Assembly (NCBI GenBank): GCA_025163595.1
Contig: CP104100.1
Span: 3,100,001-3,164,000 of the forward strand
Source of the DNA: Phaeobacter sp. G2
Lineage (GTDB): Bacteria; Pseudomonadota; Alphaproteobacteria; Rhodobacterales; Rhodobacteraceae
Direction: 5' to 3'
Length of the DNA: 64,000 bases
Positions 61,057 to 64,000 of the stretch are shown piece by piece. The translations under genes were made by a program, and so were the position numbers. Within the stretch, counting starts at the first letter, position 1. Each line of letters opens with the position of its first letter. The notes beneath the pieces were generated by a model. It ran no database searches. It was not told the origin of the DNA and saw nothing but the letters and a program-made list of their open reading frames with translations.

Positions 61057-62571
61057 CTATTCGCCACGGGGAAAGCGTTTGTTGTCCTCAAGCGTGTTGA
61101 GATCCATGTGGTTGCGCATGTAGCGCTCGGAGGCTTTTTGCAGTGGCTGGTAATCCCAGGGGTAGTACCCCCCCTGGCGCAGGGCCTCATAGACCACCCA
61201 ACGACAGGCCTGGCTGGCGCGGACATCGGCGTCAAACCGGGCCAGATCCCAGCGCGCTTCGGACTTGGCCTTGAGCGTCTGAAGGGTGCCTGCATGGGCC
61301 GGATCATCTGCCAGATTGTTACGCTCCAGCGGGTCGGCCTCCAGATCAAACAGCTGATCCGGGTCCAGGCTGCAGCGGTTGTATTTCCACTTGCCATAGC
61401 GCAGGGACACCAGCGGCGCATAAGAGGCCTCGGCGGCATATTCCATTGCTACCGGAGCGCTGCGCTCCACACCTTTGGCCAGGGGACACAGATCTTCGCC
61501 ATCGGTCCAGGGGGCGATCTCTTCCATGGGCAGACCGGCCAGCGCCCCCAGGGTCGGGTTCACATCCAGCGTTGACACCGGAGTTTCAACCAGCCCTGCA
61601 GGCAGGTCAGGCGAGGAAATCATCAGGGGCACCCGCGCCGAGCCGTCATAAAAGCTCATCTTGAACCAAAGGCCCCGCTCGCCCAGCATATCGCCATGAT
61701 CCGAGACAAACAGGATGGTGGCTTCTTGCCGGGTGTCTTCCAGCACCTGCAGGATCTCTCCGATCTTGTCATCCAGATAAGAGATATTGGCAAAATAGGC
61801 GCGGCGCGCCCGTTTGATATGGTCCTCGGTGATGTCAAAGCTGCGCCAGTCATTGGCGTCAAAGATCCGCTTGGCGTGGTTGTCATGATCCGCGTAGTCC
61901 ATCGCCGGGGTCTGCGGCAGCAGATACTCGCAATCCTCATAGAGATCCCAGTATTTTTTGCGGGCGACATAGGGATCATGGGGATGGGTAAAGCTGACCG
62001 TCAGTGCCCAGGGGCGGTCGTCCAAGCCACGCGACAGCTCATACAGCTTGGCGGTGGCATTATAGGCGACCTCATCATCGTATTCCATCTGGTTCGAGGT
62101 CTCGGCAACCCCGGCCCCGGTGACCGAGCCCATGTTGTGATACCACCACTCGATACGCTCACCAGGTTTGCGATAATCCGGCGTCCAGCCAAAATCGGCG
62201 GGGTAGATATCGGTGGTCAGACGGTCCTCGAACCCATGCAGCTGGTCGGGGCCGACAAAATGCATCTTGCCCGACAGGCAGGTGTAATAGCCGGCGCGGC
62301 GCAAATGATGGGCATAGGTGGGAATATCAGAGCGGAACTCAGCCGCATTATCATAAACGCCAGTGCGCGAGGGCAGCTGCCCCGACATAAACGAAGCACG
62401 CCCCGGCGCACAAAGCGGCGACGCGGTATAGGCATTGGCAAAGCGGGTTGAGCGCGCCGCCAGCTTTTTCAGGTTTGGCGCATGCAGCCAGTCCGCGGGC
62501 CCATCCGGAAACAGTGTCCCGTTCAACTGATCAACCATAAGAACCAGAATATTTGGCTTTGTCATCTGCAT
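61057..62571 (-). CDS. betC: Choline-sulfatase
   Basis: A 504-residue sulfatase that hydrolyses choline-O-sulfate to choline and sulfate. The catalytic motif is Cys54-Ala-Pro-Gly-Arg58, of the Cys-x-Pro-x-Arg type, so the Cys must be changed to formylglycine by a dedicated enzyme not seen here. N-terminal metal ligands are in Met-Val-Asp-Gln-Leu-Asn, and [10 protein letters not shown] is the typical downstream block. No signal peptide, so it acts in the cytoplasm. It is the first gene of the bet operon, divergent from betI. Confidence 0.95.
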   Translation of the reverse strand: MQMTKPNILVLMVDQLNGTLFPDGPADWLHAPNLKKLAARSTRFANAYTASPLCAPGRASFMSGQLPSRTGVYDNAAEFRSDIPTYAHHLRRAGYYTCLSGKMHFVGPDQLHGFEDRLTTDIYPADFGWTPDYRKPGERIEWWYHNMGSVTGAGVAETSNQMEYDDEVAYNATAKLYELSRGLDDRPWALTVSFTHPHDPYVARKKYWDLYEDCEYLLPQTPAMDYADHDNHAKRIFDANDWRSFDITEDHIKRARRAYFANISYLDDKIGEILQVLEDTRQEATILFVSDHGDMLGERGLWFKMSFYDGSARVPLMISSPDLPAGLVETPVSTLDVNPTLGALAGLPMEEIAPWTDGEDLCPLAKGVERSAPVAMEYAAEASYAPLVSLRYGKWKYNRCSLDPDQLFDLEADPLERNNLADDPAHAGTLQTLKAKSEARWDLARFDADVRASQACRWVVYEALRQGGYYPWDYQPLQKASERYMRNHMDLNTLEDNKRFPRGE

Positions 62572-62840
62572 TACGTCCTATGTTTTCAGGGGCTTCACCC
62601 CATTTTGTTCCGTTCGTCTTAGCCCCACACCGGAGCGATACTTTGTTTACGTCACTTTCTGACGCGCGGCCTCCCTGTCGACGGTGCAAAGGCGGCAAGT
62701 CAAAGCCTGTCAATGGAGCGAGGCTCCCATGATGGTTGTTGCGCCCGTGGACCTGGACGCGTGGAGTTGGCCCTGTGGAGTTGGCCCTGTGCACATCGAA
62801 AGGCCTTCTAGCATGAAAACCTACCCCTCCAAACATATTT

Positions 62841-62856
62841 TTGAATGGTCATTCAA
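62841..62856. promoter_or_regulatory. Palindromic operator between betC and betI (putative BetI site)
   Basis: TTGAATGGTCATTCAA is a perfect 7-bp inverted repeat with a two-base spacer, located 57 to 73 bases before betI and about 270 bases before betC. TetR-family regulators such as BetI bind palindromes of this size, and published BetI sites contain TTGAA half-sites. The rest of the 324-base interval shows no gene; the part nearer to betC holds a GC-rich stretch. Confidence 0.72.
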
Positions 62857-62913
62857 GTTTAGTTTGAGACATCAACAGTTGAAACCTGCCTCCAAGTGGC
62901 GCAAAACTTCGTC

Positions 62914-63489
62914 ATGGGAAGAAAACGCATTAGAGACATTCGCAACGAAGAGCTGATCGCAGCCACCATTGTCGCCGTTCACAAACGCGGCTACTCTGTT
63001 GTTACAATGGCAGAAATCGCGCGAGAGGCTGGTGCCTCTGCGGCATCGATCAACTATTACTTCGGATCAAAGGAAGGCCTGATGGAGGCCACTATGCGGC
63101 ATTTGCTGCGTAAATTGCGCACCGCGATGATTGCTGGCTACAGCGCAGCCAGAACGCCGGAAGAGCGGCTTTATGCGGTAATGGATGCCAATTTCTCGGA
63201 TGCGCTTTTTACTGTGCCGCAGTGCAGTCTCTGGATGCAGTTCTGGGCCAACGCCCCCTATTCACCCCGCCTTGCGCGGCTGCATCGAATCAATCGCACC
63301 CGTGTCCGCAGCCATGTGCGGGCTGAGCTGGCCAATCTGTTGCCCGCTGAGCAAATCGAAACAGCGCGCAGCGCCCTGCAGTGCTATATGGATGGCGTCT
63401 GGCTACAAGCTGCGCAATCAGAAAGCAGTGTCGACGCCAAAGCTGCCCGCCTGGCAGCGCACCGGGTGGTGGATCTGTCCCTCTCCTAG
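62914..63489 (+). CDS. betI: TetR-family regulator BetI
   Basis: About 191 residues from an ATG at 62914 (an in-frame ATG at 62896 adds six). The N-terminal helix-turn-helix has Thr-Met-Ala-Glu-Ile-Ala-Arg-Glu-Ala-Gly-Ala-Ser, then the typical Ile-Asn-Tyr-Tyr-Phe-Gly-Ser-Lys-Glu-Gly-Leu. The C-terminal ligand domain has Trp-Met-Gln-Phe-Trp-Ala-Asn-Ala, a BetI-like feature. BetI represses betaine-synthesis genes in the absence of choline. It is transcribed opposite to betC-betB-betA, around the operator. Confidence 0.92.
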   Translation: MGRKRIRDIRNEELIAATIVAVHKRGYSVVTMAEIAREAGASAASINYYFGSKEGLMEATMRHLLRKLRTAMIAGYSAARTPEERLYAVMDANFSDALFTVPQCSLWMQFWANAPYSPRLARLHRINRTRVRSHVRAELANLLPAEQIETARSALQCYMDGVWLQAAQSESSVDAKAARLAAHRVVDLSLS

Positions 63490-63559
63490 TCCCATTCAGC
63501 CAAGGCCTGCGCACTCGACAGTGTTCTGGTGCCATCACGAGACTACCAGTTTGGCGGGG

Positions 63560-63970
63560 TCAGGGCGATGAATGCTTGAAATACCGATGCTCTGTGCGCC
63601 TGGGCAAGTAGATCAACTCCAGAACCGTCTCGGACACCTTTTTGATCTCGTAGCATAACCCGGTGCCACCCTGGCTATCCCACGCATAAAGGTAGGGGCC
63701 AAAACCGTCAAATTCATTGCAAAACGGCATCACCGACAGATATTCCAAAGAGGTCAGCGCACCGCCGTAGTTGCTCTGCCTCTCATTGCCGATAATTGTA
63801 AATTGATCCTTGCTATCGGTCTCGGAAAACCAGTTCCCCTGCAACTGCTTAAGCACCCTGTCCTCTTCGTTTGGCGCCCGCACCTTTACCGATCGCAAGG
63901 CAATCTCTACCGAATGGTCAAAGAGCCCGACCCAGTCTCCTTCGATCTGCACCGGCGTTGCTTTGGCCAT
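63560..63970 (-). CDS. Hypothetical protein, possibly 5'-partial
   Basis: A 136-residue protein if it starts at the ATG at 63970. The frame, however, stays open to the window edge (codons read Pro-Pro-Glu-Val-Phe-Ala-Thr-Leu-Arg-Gly before the Met), so the gene may be longer. It is rich in aromatic and acidic residues, with Gly-Asp-Trp-Val-Gly-Leu near the start and Gly-Gly-Thr-Gly-Leu-Cys-Tyr-Glu near the end. I do not recognise a family. Confidence 0.55.
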   Translation of the reverse strand: MAKATPVQIEGDWVGLFDHSVEIALRSVKVRAPNEEDRVLKQLQGNWFSETDSKDQFTIIGNERQSNYGGALTSLEYLSVMPFCNEFDGFGPYLYAWDSQGGTGLCYEIKKVSETVLELIYLPRRTEHRYFKHSSP

Positions 63971-64000
63971 CCCCCGTAAGGTCGCAAAAACCTCTGGCGG

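Noticed and set aside
1..64000. CRISPR array
   Set aside because: No series of regularly spaced repeats with unique spacers was seen. The tandem 21-bp pair near 3365 has only two units and a one-base spacer.

Overview
The window looks like a chromosomal segment of a marine alphaproteobacterium of the family Rhodobacteraceae (Roseobacter group). The reasons are family gene neighbourhoods: pccB to pccA to methylmalonyl-CoA mutase with small Rhodobacteraceae-type proteins in between, an ScfR/PccR-type regulator, betA-betB-betC with betI, an AI-2E-type permease next to an Hda-like protein and Ppx/GppA, and many short signal-peptide or lipoprotein genes. This is inference from protein families; no rRNA or other phylogenetic marker was compared.

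Layout. (1) 1-3250: accessory DNA with phage-tail-like small genes (one is DUF4376-like), then a Panacea-domain (SocA-like) protein overlapping an unrecognised gene, which looks like a toxin-antitoxin pair. (2) 3365-14628: mostly core genes: prpE behind TTTGCAAA operator-like repeats, an amidase, nadK, glyA, a translationally coupled rimB-rimK-deacylase operon, an alpha/beta hydrolase and a rhodanese. (3) 14908-30122: an island-like region. Broken IS110 and IS5 pieces lead into a 12.3-kb cluster (15958-28252) of type II fatty-acid/polyketide-like enzymes: carrier protein, adenylating ligase, ketosynthase, ketosynthase-like partner, two hotdog dehydratases, ketoreductase, methyltransferase, glycosyltransferase, two acyltransferases, a LolA-like protein and an RND/MMPL exporter. 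This is the part list of an aryl polyene (APE; xanthomonadin/flexirubin-like) pathway. A second copy of the same degenerate IS5 end closes it, followed by a truncated gene pair and tRNA-Leu(CAG). (4) 30339-42063: core genes (hemN, proS, an FAD oxidoreductase, AI-2E permease, hdaA, ppx, a DnaJ-like protein and others). (5) 42233-57098: propionyl-CoA metabolism (mcm, pccA, pccB and the regulator scfR) with small lipoproteins embedded, plus an RTX metalloprotease and a Bcr/CflA exporter lying between pccB and scfR. (6) 57221-64000: DUF465 protein, then the choline-O-sulfate to glycine betaine genes betC-betB-betA with divergent betI and a palindromic operator.

How it fits together. PrpE activates propionate to propionyl-CoA, PccAB carboxylates it to methylmalonyl-CoA, and the mutase makes succinyl-CoA. 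No epimerase gene is seen here. The same TTTGCAAA-type elements lie before prpE, pccB and scfR, so a single regulon probably spans about 50 kb. BetC, BetA and BetB convert choline-O-sulfate to choline, betaine aldehyde and glycine betaine, an osmoprotectant, under BetI. The most unusual system is the IS-bracketed APE-like cluster. It has one carrier protein, one complete ketosynthase and no visible thioesterase or second elongating ketosynthase, so it differs from the well-studied gammaproteobacterial clusters as I remember them.
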